Below are positions 25,382-33,710 of a stretch of 64,000 bases of DNA, piece after piece. Location of the stretch: positions 23,372-87,371 of the forward strand of contig NZ_SPFO01000008.1 in assembly GCF_005845035.1 (NCBI RefSeq). The letters are read 5' to 3'. The stretch is from Collinsella aerofaciens. Lineage in GTDB: Bacteria; Actinomycetota; Coriobacteriia; Coriobacteriales; Coriobacteriaceae. The notes under the pieces are model-generated. The model made no database searches and was not told where the DNA came from. It saw only the letters and a program-made list of their open reading frames with translations. The position numbers were made by a program, and so were the translations under genes. Positions within the stretch are counted from its first letter, which is position 1. The number at the start of each line of letters is the position of its first letter.

Positions 25382-25519
25382 GGCCTATCTACTACGTTTT
25401 ACCCGTAGGGGCTGACCATACCTGGGTTTTCCGAAAGTCGGCAAGCCGTTTACCTGCGGTTTTTATCTCGCGAAATTCGGCATGCTTGAGGGTGATCGGT
25501 TAAACGTAGTAGATAGGCC
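25382..25519. repeat. Inverted-repeat element upstream of tex
   Basis: Terminal arms GGCCTATCTACTACGTTTTA and its near-complement (25382-25404 / 25498-25519) enclose about 93 bases with a CCGAAAGTCGG inner hairpin. Of the 409 bases between tex and the next gene, this is the main recognisable structure. It could be a miniature mobile element or a regulatory leader. Confidence 0.6.
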
Positions 25520-25594
25520 CATTTCGTGACGAACGAACCAAGCTGAGGCGCAAAATAGCCTCGCTCCAGAATAATCGTCGGCAAGGTAGCAAAA

Positions 25595-25626
25595 TGCCCC
25601 GCGGGCAGGAGGCTGCTCGCGGGGCA
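25595..25626 (-). terminator. Terminator of the SDR / MFS / Gfo-Idh operon
   Basis: GCCCCGCG / CGCGGGGC stem extended by GAGCAGCC / GGCAGGAGGC pairing, followed on the minus strand by ATTTTGC. It lies about 70 bases after the oxidoreductase stop. Confidence 0.65.
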
Positions 25627-25697
25627 AAGAAGAGGGGCTTGTTGGCGGCGGGCCAAGGCGCTCGGCGGGGAGTTTGCCGCGACCCGCTCTTAAGGCA

Positions 25698-26738
25698 TTA
25701 CAGCTCGACGAGCTGGCCGGTCTCGGCGGCCTCCTTGATGGCGTTGAGAAGCGTGAGCGTCTTGACGTTATCGGCGGGGGTCACGACGGGCTCGACCTCG
25801 CGGCGGACGACCTTCACAAAGTGCTTGAGCTGCATCTTGTGCGGCAGCGCCGGGTCCACGGCCGGAATCTCCATCTGCAGCGGCTTGTGCCAGTTGGAGG
25901 CGCCGTCGTAGGAGAACTGGTGCAGGCGGGGCAGCGACAGGGCGCCCTTGGTGCCACCGATAAAGTAGGCGTCGGCGTCGAAGGGACGGTACTGCGGGTC
26001 CTCGCGGGCGGTGGCCTCCCAGTTCCAGGGGCTGGCGGTGGCGTCGGAGATGGTCATGCTTGCGAGCGCGCCATCGGCAAAACGGACGTTGACCACGGCG
26101 GAGTCCTCGGTCTCAAAACCGCGGGCGGCGCTGGACTGCATACCCTGGACGGCAACGGGCTCGCCCAGCAGGTAGCGGAGCAGGTCGACGTCGTGCACCA
26201 GGTTGACCAGGATCGGGCCGGCACCCTTCTTGCGGCGCCACTCGACATCGAAATACTCGTCATTCTTATAGATCATGTAGTGGAAGCTCGACACGGTGAA
26301 CTTGCCCAGCTCGCCGGACTCGATGATCTCCTTGGCCTTGTTGACGAAGGGGTTGTGGCGACGGTGCTGGCCCACGAGTACGGGCACGCCGGCGGTCTCG
26401 GCCTCGGCGGCGAAGGCCTGGGCATCTTCCAGGTCGTTGGAGATCGGCTTTTCGACCAGCGGAACGATGTTGCGCTTTACGGCCTCGCGGGCAACGCCCA
26501 GGTGCAGGTCGTTGGGGGTGGCGATAATGACGGCCTCGGGCTTGACCTCGTCCATCATCTGGGCGGGATCGGTGTAAAACGGCACGCCGGCGGCCTCGGC
26601 CGTGGCGCGGGCGCCCTCAAAGGCGTCGGCGATGGCGACGAGCTCGGCCTCGGGCTCTTCGGTGACAAAGCGGATGTGGTTGCGGCCCATGGCGCCGGCG
26701 CCGATAACGGCAATGCGGACGGGGTTGAGCTCAGACAT
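25698..26738 (-). CDS. Gfo/Idh/MocA-family oxidoreductase
   Basis: NAD(P)-dependent sugar or polyol dehydrogenase of 346 residues. The N-terminal Rossmann motif is VAVIGAG-like (RIAVIGAGAMGRNH), followed by VIIATPNDLH and VEKPISN, the family's conserved EKP lysine, near residue 97. The catalytic-type histidine lies in LVNLVHDVDLLRYL. The start follows AAGGAG. It is the last gene of a minus-strand operon with an MFS carrier and an SDR enzyme, so it probably oxidises or reduces the compound that the carrier imports. The substrate is unknown. Confidence 0.88.
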   Translation of the reverse strand: MSELNPVRIAVIGAGAMGRNHIRFVTEEPEAELVAIADAFEGARATAEAAGVPFYTDPAQMMDEVKPEAVIIATPNDLHLGVAREAVKRNIVPLVEKPISNDLEDAQAFAAEAETAGVPVLVGQHRRHNPFVNKAKEIIESGELGKFTVSSFHYMIYKNDEYFDVEWRRKKGAGPILVNLVHDVDLLRYLLGEPVAVQGMQSSAARGFETEDSAVVNVRFADGALASMTISDATASPWNWEATAREDPQYRPFDADAYFIGGTKGALSLPRLHQFSYDGASNWHKPLQMEIPAVDPALPHKMQLKHFVKVVRREVEPVVTPADNVKTLTLLNAIKEAAETGQLVEL

Positions 26739-26768
26739 TTCGACTCCTTAATACTGGTGACCGGTGGA

Positions 26769-26799
26769 ATGCGACAAAGGGGCTGTCCCTTTGTCGCAT
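26769..26799. repeat. REP-like hairpin R2
   Basis: ATGCGACAAAGGG and its complement flank a short loop. It lies between the MFS and Gfo/Idh genes of one operon and may uncouple their expression. The arm has CGAC..GTCG where copy R3 has TGAC..GTCA, so pairing is kept. Confidence 0.75.
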
Positions 26800-26807
26800 C
26801 GGTAAAA

Positions 26808-28064
26808 CTAGGCGGACTTCTTCTTGCTGTCGGAGACCATCATGTAGACGGTGAGTACGACGGCGATGGCGGCGATCACAATGGCGCCGTAGAAGGACTG
26901 CTGGTAGGCGGCGCTGCCGGCCTCGGCGTGATACAGCACGGCGGTGATGGGCTGGCTGATCCAGGTGGAAGCGGCGTAGCCCAAAAACATGATGCCGTAG
27001 TTGACGCCGATGTTGCTGGTGCCAAAGGCGCCACCGGTGAGCGGCGGGTAGATGACGAGCAGGGCGCCAAAGCTAAAGCCGAGCAGGGCGAGCGCCACAA
27101 AGAACATGCTCTGCGTAAAGCTCATCGACATGATGACGAGTGCGACGATAGTGACGACAAGGCTGATGAGCAGCGACTTATAGGCGCCGAGCTTGTCGAT
27201 GATCTGGCCAAAGGACAGGCGGCCAACCAAGTTGGCGCAGGTGTTGACGGAGACCACCACACCGCCGAGGGCGACGGCCGCGGCGCTCGTGGGGTCGGCG
27301 AAGAGCTGGACGGCGGCGATGGAGGCAACCTTGCCCACGAGCAGGGTGCCCGCGGTGGCGGCAAAGGCAAAGGTGACAATGAGGACCCAGAAGCGCGGGG
27401 TCTTGACCATCTCGCCCGGGGTGAGGTCGCCGAAGGTGCCGGCGTGCGCGCCGCCCTTGGGGGCCTCGAAGCCCTCGGGCAGCCAACCGGCCTCGGGGGC
27501 CTTCAGGAACAGGGCGGAGGCGGCGATCATCACAAAGAAGATGACGCCGAGCGCCTTAAGGGCGCCAAAGATGCCTAGGCTCGGGATGAGCAGCGAGGCG
27601 AGCACCGGGGACAGCACGGCGGGGCCGGCGGTCGAAGCGGCCAGGGTGATGCCGGAGGCGAGACCCTTCTTGTCGATGAACCACTTTTGGCCGGTGGTGA
27701 GCGCGGGGTTGTAGCCCAGGCCGTTGCCGATGGCGGCGACGAGCGAGAACCACAGGTAGAACTGCCACGGCTCGGTGACGGTGCCGGACATGAACCAGCC
27801 CAGGCCGTAGCACACGGCGGCGGCGATCACGACGTTGCGCGGGCCGATCTTATCGGAGATGCGGCCGGCGAAGATGCCCGTCACGGCCATGATGGTCTGA
27901 AAGACCGGGAAGGCCCAGGTAAGAGCGCTGGACCACTCGGGGTAGACGGCGAGCAGGTTTTTGCTCACGACGGAATACAGCGCGATGGAGCTGATGAAGA
28001 ACATGGTGACGCATGCGGCGGAAAGCACGACGGCGCGACCCTTGTTGGAGTTGGTGGAAGCCAT
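26808..28064 (-). CDS. MFS transporter, oxalate/formate antiporter (OFA) type
   Basis: Twelve-helix permease of 418 residues. Features of the OFA subgroup include AGRISDKIGPRNVV after helix two, GLGYNPALTTGQKWFIDKKGLASGI in the central part (quoted in part: GLGYNPALTTGQKWF) and NLVGRLSFGQIIDKLG. OFA members carry small carboxylates. The start follows AAAGAG. It lies between an SDR and a Gfo/Idh oxidoreductase on the minus strand, and probably brings in the substrate they act on, perhaps a sugar acid (inference). Confidence 0.85.
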   Translation of the reverse strand: MASTNSNKGRAVVLSAACVTMFFISSIALYSVVSKNLLAVYPEWSSALTWAFPVFQTIMAVTGIFAGRISDKIGPRNVVIAAAVCYGLGWFMSGTVTEPWQFYLWFSLVAAIGNGLGYNPALTTGQKWFIDKKGLASGITLAASTAGPAVLSPVLASLLIPSLGIFGALKALGVIFFVMIAASALFLKAPEAGWLPEGFEAPKGGAHAGTFGDLTPGEMVKTPRFWVLIVTFAFAATAGTLLVGKVASIAAVQLFADPTSAAAVALGGVVVSVNTCANLVGRLSFGQIIDKLGAYKSLLISLVVTIVALVIMSMSFTQSMFFVALALLGFSFGALLVIYPPLTGGAFGTSNIGVNYGIMFLGYAASTWISQPITAVLYHAEAGSAAYQQSFYGAIVIAAIAVVLTVYMMVSDSKKKSA

Positions 28065-28129
28065 TGGACTCTTTCTGATCGATACGGGGGAGGAGCGGGC
28101 GTATTCGCGGACCTCCCTGTTAGGTTGGC

Positions 28130-29011
28130 TTACTGGTCAGTCGGCTTGGCGACGCCGGACTCATCGGACCAAAGCTCGACACCCTTGTTCTTAAGGTAGT
28201 TGTCGGCATAGGCGCGACGGCCGCCGGGCTTGGCGGTGAGGTCGCCCATCATGTTGGAGAAGCCGCCATCGACCTTGATGGCGTCGCCGGTGGTAAAGTC
28301 CGAGCGCTTGGACGCCAGGAACATGACGGCGTTGGCGATATCGCTGACCTCGCCGATGCGGCGCGTGGCGATGAGGCGGCTGCGGCTCTTTTCGACCTCG
28401 GGGTCGGCGTAGAAATTGGCCGACATCGGGGTCTTAACGAAGCAAGGCTCGACGCAGTTGGAGCGGACGCCGTAGGGGCCCCATTCGGCGGCGAGCATCT
28501 TGGACATCATGTTGACGCCGGCCTTGGTGGAGCTGTACACGCCCGAGAACGTCTCGGGGGAGTGGCTGGCAACGGTCGAGATGTGCACCAGGCGACCCTG
28601 GCCGGCCTTGATCATTTCGCGACCAAAGCGCTGCGAGGTGATGAAGTAGCCGGTGAGGTTGACGTTGAGCACCTGCTCCCAGTCGCTCAGCGGCAGGTCC
28701 TCCATGGCGGCGAAGCGCAGGATGCCGGCGGTGTTGACGAGAACGTCGACGCGGCCGAAGTCGGCGATGGTGGCGTCGACGGCAGCCTGAACCTCGGCCT
28801 CGTCGGTGGCGTTCATCTTGTAACCCTCGGCGTGGATGCCAAACTCAGCGGCGAGGTCGGCGGCAGCGGCCTTGACCTTTTCCTCGTCCAGGTCGAGCAG
28901 GACGACGTTGGCGCCGTTATGGGCGAACTCGCGGCAAATCTCGACGCCCATACCGCCGAGCGCGCCAGTCACGGCGCAGACATCGCCCTCGAGCTTAAGC
29001 CAATTGCTCAT
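28130..29011 (-). CDS. Short-chain dehydrogenase/reductase
   Basis: Classical SDR of 293 residues. The cofactor motif is TGALGGMG, with VVLLDLDEE after strand two, which points to NAD rather than NADP because of the acidic residue. NTAG, the catalytic serine in ISTVASHS and YSSTK (Tyr and Lys) are intact. A C-terminal extension (KPGGRRAYADNYLKNKGVELW) exceeds the usual 250-residue core. First gene of the three-gene minus-strand operon, divergent from a LysR regulator. A bile-acid hydroxysteroid dehydrogenase role cannot be excluded but nothing supports it. Substrate unknown. Confidence 0.87.
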   Translation of the reverse strand: MSNWLKLEGDVCAVTGALGGMGVEICREFAHNGANVVLLDLDEEKVKAAAADLAAEFGIHAEGYKMNATDEAEVQAAVDATIADFGRVDVLVNTAGILRFAAMEDLPLSDWEQVLNVNLTGYFITSQRFGREMIKAGQGRLVHISTVASHSPETFSGVYSSTKAGVNMMSKMLAAEWGPYGVRSNCVEPCFVKTPMSANFYADPEVEKSRSRLIATRRIGEVSDIANAVMFLASKRSDFTTGDAIKVDGGFSNMMGDLTAKPGGRRAYADNYLKNKGVELWSDESGVAKPTDQ

Positions 29012-29243
29012 AGGAACTTCCCTTCTTGTGCCTCCCGGTGGGTCGCTCCCATTAACCGACCCACGTGGTTTTCGCTGGTTATCGTATGCTTTGCATTTGC
29101 GCAGGTGAATTGCATATTTGTTAGAATGGCGTTAACCGTAGGTTTACACCGTGCGATGCAGTTTTTCTCAATTGAGCGCGTGACCTGCGAAAACAACCCC
29201 CTGTGGCACCATGTGGCCACAGACACGAAAACGGGAGATTGAC

Positions 29244-30122
29244 GTGTACGATCGACGACTTGAGGCCATATCGGCCGCCGCGGAGCTGGGAAGCTTCTCG
29301 CGTGCGGCGGCAAAATTGCGCGTGTCGACCCCGGCGCTCGTCAAGCAGGTGTCGGGATTTGAGGCCGAGTTTGGCATCACGTTGTTCGAGCGCTCGCATT
29401 CTGGTGTTAAGGTGACGCCGGCAGGTGCCCTGCTGGTGGACGATGCGCGTTCGATCATGCGGCAGTCCGAGGACGCGCTACGCCGTGACCGACGCGCGGC
29501 AGGCGATGGCGGGGCCGTGCGTCTGGGCGTGTCGATGATGTGTCCGGGGCGCCAGACGCTGTCGATGTGGACGGGCGTACACGAGCTGGAGCCATCGTTG
29601 CGCTTCGAGATCGTGCCGGTGAGCGACCTCTACGACGAACGCGAATCCGTCATGCGCAGCTTGGGCCGCGAGATCGATGTGGTGCAGTCGAGTTTTTCGA
29701 CCCCGCGCTGGGGTGACGCCTGCCAAAAGCTCCGCATTGTTAACGTGCCGTTTTATATCGACCTGCCGCGCACGAGCCCGCTGGCGCGCAAGAATCGCAT
29801 TACGGTCGCCGACTTGGAGGGTATGCGTCTGCGCGTGCTCCGCCACGGCAACGACGCTATGGACAGCCTGCGCATCGATCTTTTGGCAGACGGCGGCGTT
29901 GACGTGATCGATGTGGACAGCTTCGACTTTGCGCTCTTTAACGAGGCGGAGGAAAAGGGCGACGCGGTGCTCACCTGCGGAGCGTGGTCGGGGGTGCACC
30001 CAGCCTTTGTGGGCGTGCCGTTCCTGTGCGGTCGCGAGGTGCCGGTCTTTCTGCACTACCCGCTCGAGCCCACCCTCCAAGTCCAAAAATTTGTCAACGC
30101 CATGGCACAACTTCTCAAATAG
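29244..30122 (+). CDS. LysR-family transcriptional regulator
   Basis: Regulator of 292 residues with an N-terminal winged helix: ISAAAELGSFSRAAAKLRVSTPALVKQVSGFEAEFG (key part SFSRAAAKLRVSTPAL) and LFERSHSGVKVTPAG. A periplasmic-binding-like effector domain follows. The GTG was chosen because GGGAG lies seven bases before it; an ATG eleven codons upstream overlaps a TGTGGCACCATGTGGCCACA near-palindrome that may be the regulator's own operator. It is divergent from the SDR operon with a shared 230-base intergenic region, the usual layout for a LysR protein controlling its neighbour. Confidence 0.88.
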   Translation: MYDRRLEAISAAAELGSFSRAAAKLRVSTPALVKQVSGFEAEFGITLFERSHSGVKVTPAGALLVDDARSIMRQSEDALRRDRRAAGDGGAVRLGVSMMCPGRQTLSMWTGVHELEPSLRFEIVPVSDLYDERESVMRSLGREIDVVQSSFSTPRWGDACQKLRIVNVPFYIDLPRTSPLARKNRITVADLEGMRLRVLRHGNDAMDSLRIDLLADGGVDVIDVDSFDFALFNEAEEKGDAVLTCGAWSGVHPAFVGVPFLCGREVPVFLHYPLEPTLQVQKFVNAMAQLLK

Positions 30123-30165
30123 CCAAAAGAGTCCCGTCCCAAATTAGCTACCCTTTGCTACGGGT

Positions 30166-31257
30166 TTAGCGGTCCTCGCGTTGCGGCCCGGCTGTCTCGA
30201 CTGCCTTTACGCGGTTCTTATCGACGTACATGTTCTTGTCGGCCTGGGAAAAGAGCTCGCGCATCGTAGGCGGTTCATCAAAATCACTGGAAAGCGCATA
30301 GCCCACCGCATAGCTGATAGGCATGTCGGGATGAGTCTCGGAATACTCGTTCAAGTTCGCACGAACCCGAGCGAGACAGGACTCCACGGCAGCTCGATCG
30401 GTATCTCGCAGCACCGCGATAAACTCATCGCCGCCGTCGCGGCCCACAAAGCAGGTCTCCGACGCCACGCGCCCCAGCTGTTGGGCAAAAGAGCGAATGT
30501 ATTCATCGCCCTTCTCATGGCCGAAGTTGTTATTGACCACATGCAGATTGTTAAGGTCGAAGACGCACACCGCAACGGGCTCCTCCGCGGAGACAGGCTG
30601 CTCCTGCCCCAAGATCTCCTCGCACTTGTTCTTGTTGGGCAGTCCCGTGGCTTCGTCGAGATAGACTTTGCTCTGCAGTTCGCGATTGAGCGCGGCGGTG
30701 CGCACCGCGCGAACAAGTTCGACCGCAAAGGTCGCCACCAAGCCCACGATGTCGATGATCACCAAGCCCTCGAGATAGTTGAGCGCCGACGCCTTCTCCT
30801 GAGAGTAGTCCTCTGCGAGTCGCGTAGCATCGTCGCAAATGCCAAAGAATTCCTCGCTCATGGAGATGATGTCGGTGTTCTCGTAGCCGACTTCGCGCAC
30901 ACGGATGATCTCGACGCAAAGCTCATCAAAATAATTTGCAAGCTCGGTCATCTTTGCCTGATACTCGTCGTCGTCGAGACGGACGAGGTTGAGGTCGTCA
31001 CTTCCGTAACGCAAACCGTTGATGTATGAATCCACGGCTTTAAGCAGGTCATCTTGAGGCTGGCCCGCGTCCTCGAGCTTAACGATTCGCTGCGTGGTAC
31101 CGCGAACCAGACCGGCGTAGTTGACCACGCGCGCCGTGCCCTGGATATCGGAGACGAGCAGCATAACATTGATGAAGAAGAAGATGAGAACTGCCGTGAG
31201 CACCATCATGAGCAGGCGCACCGCCTGGCCGGCCTTCTTGGCGACAGAAGTATTCAC
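30166..31257 (-). CDS. Membrane diguanylate cyclase (GGDEF)
   Basis: Makes the second messenger cyclic di-GMP. Two transmembrane helices (about residues 13-35 and 165-185) flank an extracytoplasmic sensor region. The cytoplasmic GGDEF domain has ATGLPNKNK, FDLNNLHVVNNNFGHEKGDE and the active site GRDGGDEF, all intact. The RxxD inhibitory site expected five residues before GGDEF is absent, so feedback inhibition may be missing. The GTG start has GGGGAG seven bases upstream. Length 363 residues. It is a single gene, convergent with the LysR gene 43 bases away. Confidence 0.9.
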   Translation of the reverse strand: MNTSVAKKAGQAVRLLMMVLTAVLIFFFINVMLLVSDIQGTARVVNYAGLVRGTTQRIVKLEDAGQPQDDLLKAVDSYINGLRYGSDDLNLVRLDDDEYQAKMTELANYFDELCVEIIRVREVGYENTDIISMSEEFFGICDDATRLAEDYSQEKASALNYLEGLVIIDIVGLVATFAVELVRAVRTAALNRELQSKVYLDEATGLPNKNKCEEILGQEQPVSAEEPVAVCVFDLNNLHVVNNNFGHEKGDEYIRSFAQQLGRVASETCFVGRDGGDEFIAVLRDTDRAAVESCLARVRANLNEYSETHPDMPISYAVGYALSSDFDEPPTMRELFSQADKNMYVDKNRVKAVETAGPQREDR

Positions 31258-31445
31258 AAGTTCACTCCCCTAAATGACAAAAGAACAGGTAGCACGCAGT
31301 GTGCTGAAATTCATGGGTGGTTAACTCTACCATATGGGCCAGCAGCCTCAAACTGCAGCAGACGCTCGTCCAAATTGGCGTGACGCTTGCCTTGTTGTTC
31401 TTGACCTGGCCGCGCTATCGGACATGCTTCTGGTCTTGGATCACC

Positions 31446-31620
31446 ATGGGAAAGCTCATCCCGTTTTGTGCGTACAGAGTGGGATGCGGCTTCCCAAAGG
31501 TGCCGTTAGGGGAAACCACATCCCGGTTTATGCCCTTGAAATGGGATGCCGTTTCCCGGAGGGGGCCCAGCGGGAAACGGCATCCCATTCTGAGCCCGAA
31601 AAGTGGGATACGGTTTCCGG
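31446..31620. repeat. Alternating inverted-repeat array C2
   Basis: Six ~17-base half-sites in alternating orientation, including the perfect pair ATGGGATGCCGTTTCCC / GGGAAACGGCATCCCAT (31541-31588), separated by 13-15-base variable spacers. It is the same family as array C1 at 9655-9951. Confidence 0.65.
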
Positions 31621-31627
31621 CTGGCAT

Positions 31628-31666
31628 GAAAAAAGCCCCCACAGCTCATATGAACTGCGGGGGCTT
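31628..31666 (-). terminator. Terminator of the ABC exporter operon
   Basis: On the minus strand, AAGCCCCCGCAG pairs with CTGTGGGGGCTT and is followed by a TTTTTT run. It lies about 125 bases after the exporter stop. Confidence 0.8.
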
Positions 31667-31790
31667 ATGCGTTGCGGCGCATTGTGTTTGGGTCGTTGAG
31701 ATGAGTCGATTTGCCCCGAAAGAGGAGGGCATTGACCTTAGGGTCATGCCCGACGAATGAGCGGCAAATCGGCCATCTCGGCGGGCCGAA

Positions 31791-33710
31791 CTACTCCAGC
31801 TCAAACGCTCCGGTGTAGAGCTGGTAGTAATACCCGCGCTTGGCGATCAGCTCATCGTGGTTGCCGCGCTCGATAATGCGGCCGTGGTCCAGACAGATGA
31901 TCGCGTCGGAGTTGCGCACGGTGGACAGGCGGTGCGCGATGACAAACGTCGTGCGGCCTTCCATGAGCTTATCCATGCCCGCCTGCACGATGGCCTCGGT
32001 GCGGGTGTCGATGCTCGACGTGGCCTCGTCCAGAATCATTGCCGGCGGATCGGCGACGGCGGCGCGTGCGATCGAGATCAGCTGGCGCTGGCCCTGCGAC
32101 AGCTGCGCGCCGTTGCCGGTGAGCATGGTGTCGTAGCCGTCGGGCAGGCGGGTGATAAAGTCGTCCGCGCCCGCGAGCTTGGCCGCCGCGATGCACTCCT
32201 CGTCGGTAGCGTCCAGGTTGCCGTAGCGGATGTTATCCATCACAGTGCCGGTGAACAGGTTCACGTCCTGTAGCACGACGCCCAGCGAGCGGCGCAGGTC
32301 GGCCTTGCGGATCTTGTTGACGTTGATGCCGTCGTAGCGGATCTTGCCGTCGGCGATGTCGTAGAAGCGGTTGATGAGGTTGGTGATGGTCGTCTTACCG
32401 GCACCGGTGGCGCCGACAAACGCGACCTTCTGGCCCGGCTTGGCAAACACGGACACGCCGTGCAACACCTCGTGGTCGGGCGTGTAGCCAAAGTCGACGT
32501 TGTCCATGACCAGGTCGCCGCGCAGCGGCACGTACTCGATCTCGCCGGTTGCGCGGTGCGGATGTTTCCACGCCCACATGCCGGTGTGGTGGTCGGCCTC
32601 CTCGAGCTGCCAGGTGTCGGGGTTCACCTGAGCGTTGACGAGCGTCACATAGCCTTCGTCGGCTTCGGGCTCCTCGTCGATGAGCTCAAAGATACGGTCG
32701 GCGCCGGCGAGGCCCATGACCACGGCGTTGATCTGCTGCGAGATCTGGCCGATCTGTCCGCAGAACTGCTTGGTCATGTTGAGGAACGGCACCACGACGG
32801 CGATGGACAGTGCCATGCCCGAGATGCTCAGGTTGGGCACGCCCAGCGCCAGGAAAATGCCGCCTGCCAGTGCGACCAGCACGTAGAGCAGGTTTCCCAG
32901 GTTCATAAGGATGGGCATGAGGATGTTGGCGTACATGTTGGCCTTCTGCGAGACCTCGAAGAGCTTTTCGTTGCGCTCGTCAAAATCGGCTTCGGCGGCA
33001 GACTCATGGCAGAATGCCTTGACGACCTTCTGGCCGTTCATGACTTCCTCGATGTGGCCCTCGACCACGCCGAGCTCGGCCTGCTGCGCAATAAAGAAGC
33101 GCGCGGAGTTGGAGCCGAGCAGCTTGGTCATAAAGGTCATAAAGGCGACGCCTGCCACAATGACCAGGCACATCCAAACGCTGTAGTACAGCATGATAAA
33201 GAACACCGTGACGATGACGATGGTCGTCATGAGCAGGTTGGGCAGCGACTGGCTGATCATCTGGCGCAGCGTGTCGATGTCGTTGGTGTAGTGGCTCATG
33301 ATGTCGCCGCGCTGGTGCGTGTCGAAGTAGCGAATCGGCAGGTCCTGCATGCGGTTGAACATCTTCTCGCGCAGCTTCTCAAGCGAGCCCTGCGTGACGA
33401 TGGCCATGGCGCGGTTCCAGAACAGCGAGGACAGGATGCCGACGCCGTAGATGCAGGCGAGGGTGGTCACGAGCTGTGCGATCTTGGGCTGTGCAGCTTC
33501 CCAATCGCCCGACTGCCACGATTCGCTAATAATCTGCAGGGCGCTCTGAAGGAAGGTCGCGCCGATGGAGTTGATGATGGCGCAGAGCACCACGCCGACG
33601 ACGACGAGGGGCAAAAGCACGGGGTAGAAGCCAAAGAGCGTCTTGATGAGGCGCGACATGGTGCCACCCTTGCGGTTGAGCGCACGCTCGGCGGTCGTTG
33701 CCTTACTCAT
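31791..33710 (-). CDS. Heterodimeric ABC exporter, subunit with canonical ATP site
   Basis: Fused membrane and ATPase half-transporter of 639 residues. About six helices lie in residues 30-330. The nucleotide-binding domain has Walker A VGATGAGKTT, signature LSQGQRQL, Walker B MILDEATSSID with the catalytic glutamate, and the H-loop IAHRLSTV. The start codon overlaps the end of the partner gene by eight bases (ATGAGTAA), so translation is coupled. Upstream in-frame sequence lies within the partner gene. With its partner it should form an exporter of the TM287/288 or multidrug type; the cargo is unknown. Confidence 0.9.
   Translation of the reverse strand: MSKATTAERALNRKGGTMSRLIKTLFGFYPVLLPLVVVGVVLCAIINSIGATFLQSALQIISESWQSGDWEAAQPKIAQLVTTLACIYGVGILSSLFWNRAMAIVTQGSLEKLREKMFNRMQDLPIRYFDTHQRGDIMSHYTNDIDTLRQMISQSLPNLLMTTIVIVTVFFIMLYYSVWMCLVIVAGVAFMTFMTKLLGSNSARFFIAQQAELGVVEGHIEEVMNGQKVVKAFCHESAAEADFDERNEKLFEVSQKANMYANILMPILMNLGNLLYVLVALAGGIFLALGVPNLSISGMALSIAVVVPFLNMTKQFCGQIGQISQQINAVVMGLAGADRIFELIDEEPEADEGYVTLVNAQVNPDTWQLEEADHHTGMWAWKHPHRATGEIEYVPLRGDLVMDNVDFGYTPDHEVLHGVSVFAKPGQKVAFVGATGAGKTTITNLINRFYDIADGKIRYDGINVNKIRKADLRRSLGVVLQDVNLFTGTVMDNIRYGNLDATDEECIAAAKLAGADDFITRLPDGYDTMLTGNGAQLSQGQRQLISIARAAVADPPAMILDEATSSIDTRTEAIVQAGMDKLMEGRTTFVIAHRLSTVRNSDAIICLDHGRIIERGNHDELIAKRGYYYQLYTGAFELE

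Larger units (their letters stand above)
31258..31790. other. Intergenic region with hairpin array and terminator
   Basis: No convincing gene. The first 190 bases hold nothing I recognise. The next part is alternating inverted-repeat array C2, then the terminator of the ABC exporter operon. Reading frames across the array are by-products of its repeats. Confidence 0.55.

Noticed and set aside
28130..29011. Bile-acid hydroxysteroid dehydrogenase
   Set aside because: It is an SDR from a likely gut organism, but the sequence does not resemble the Collinsella 7-beta enzyme as I remember it and the operon context points to a transported small acid.
31317..31760. Reading frames of 121-147 codons before the ABC exporter operon
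   Set aside because: They span array C2 and the terminator and have no ribosome binding site or family resemblance.
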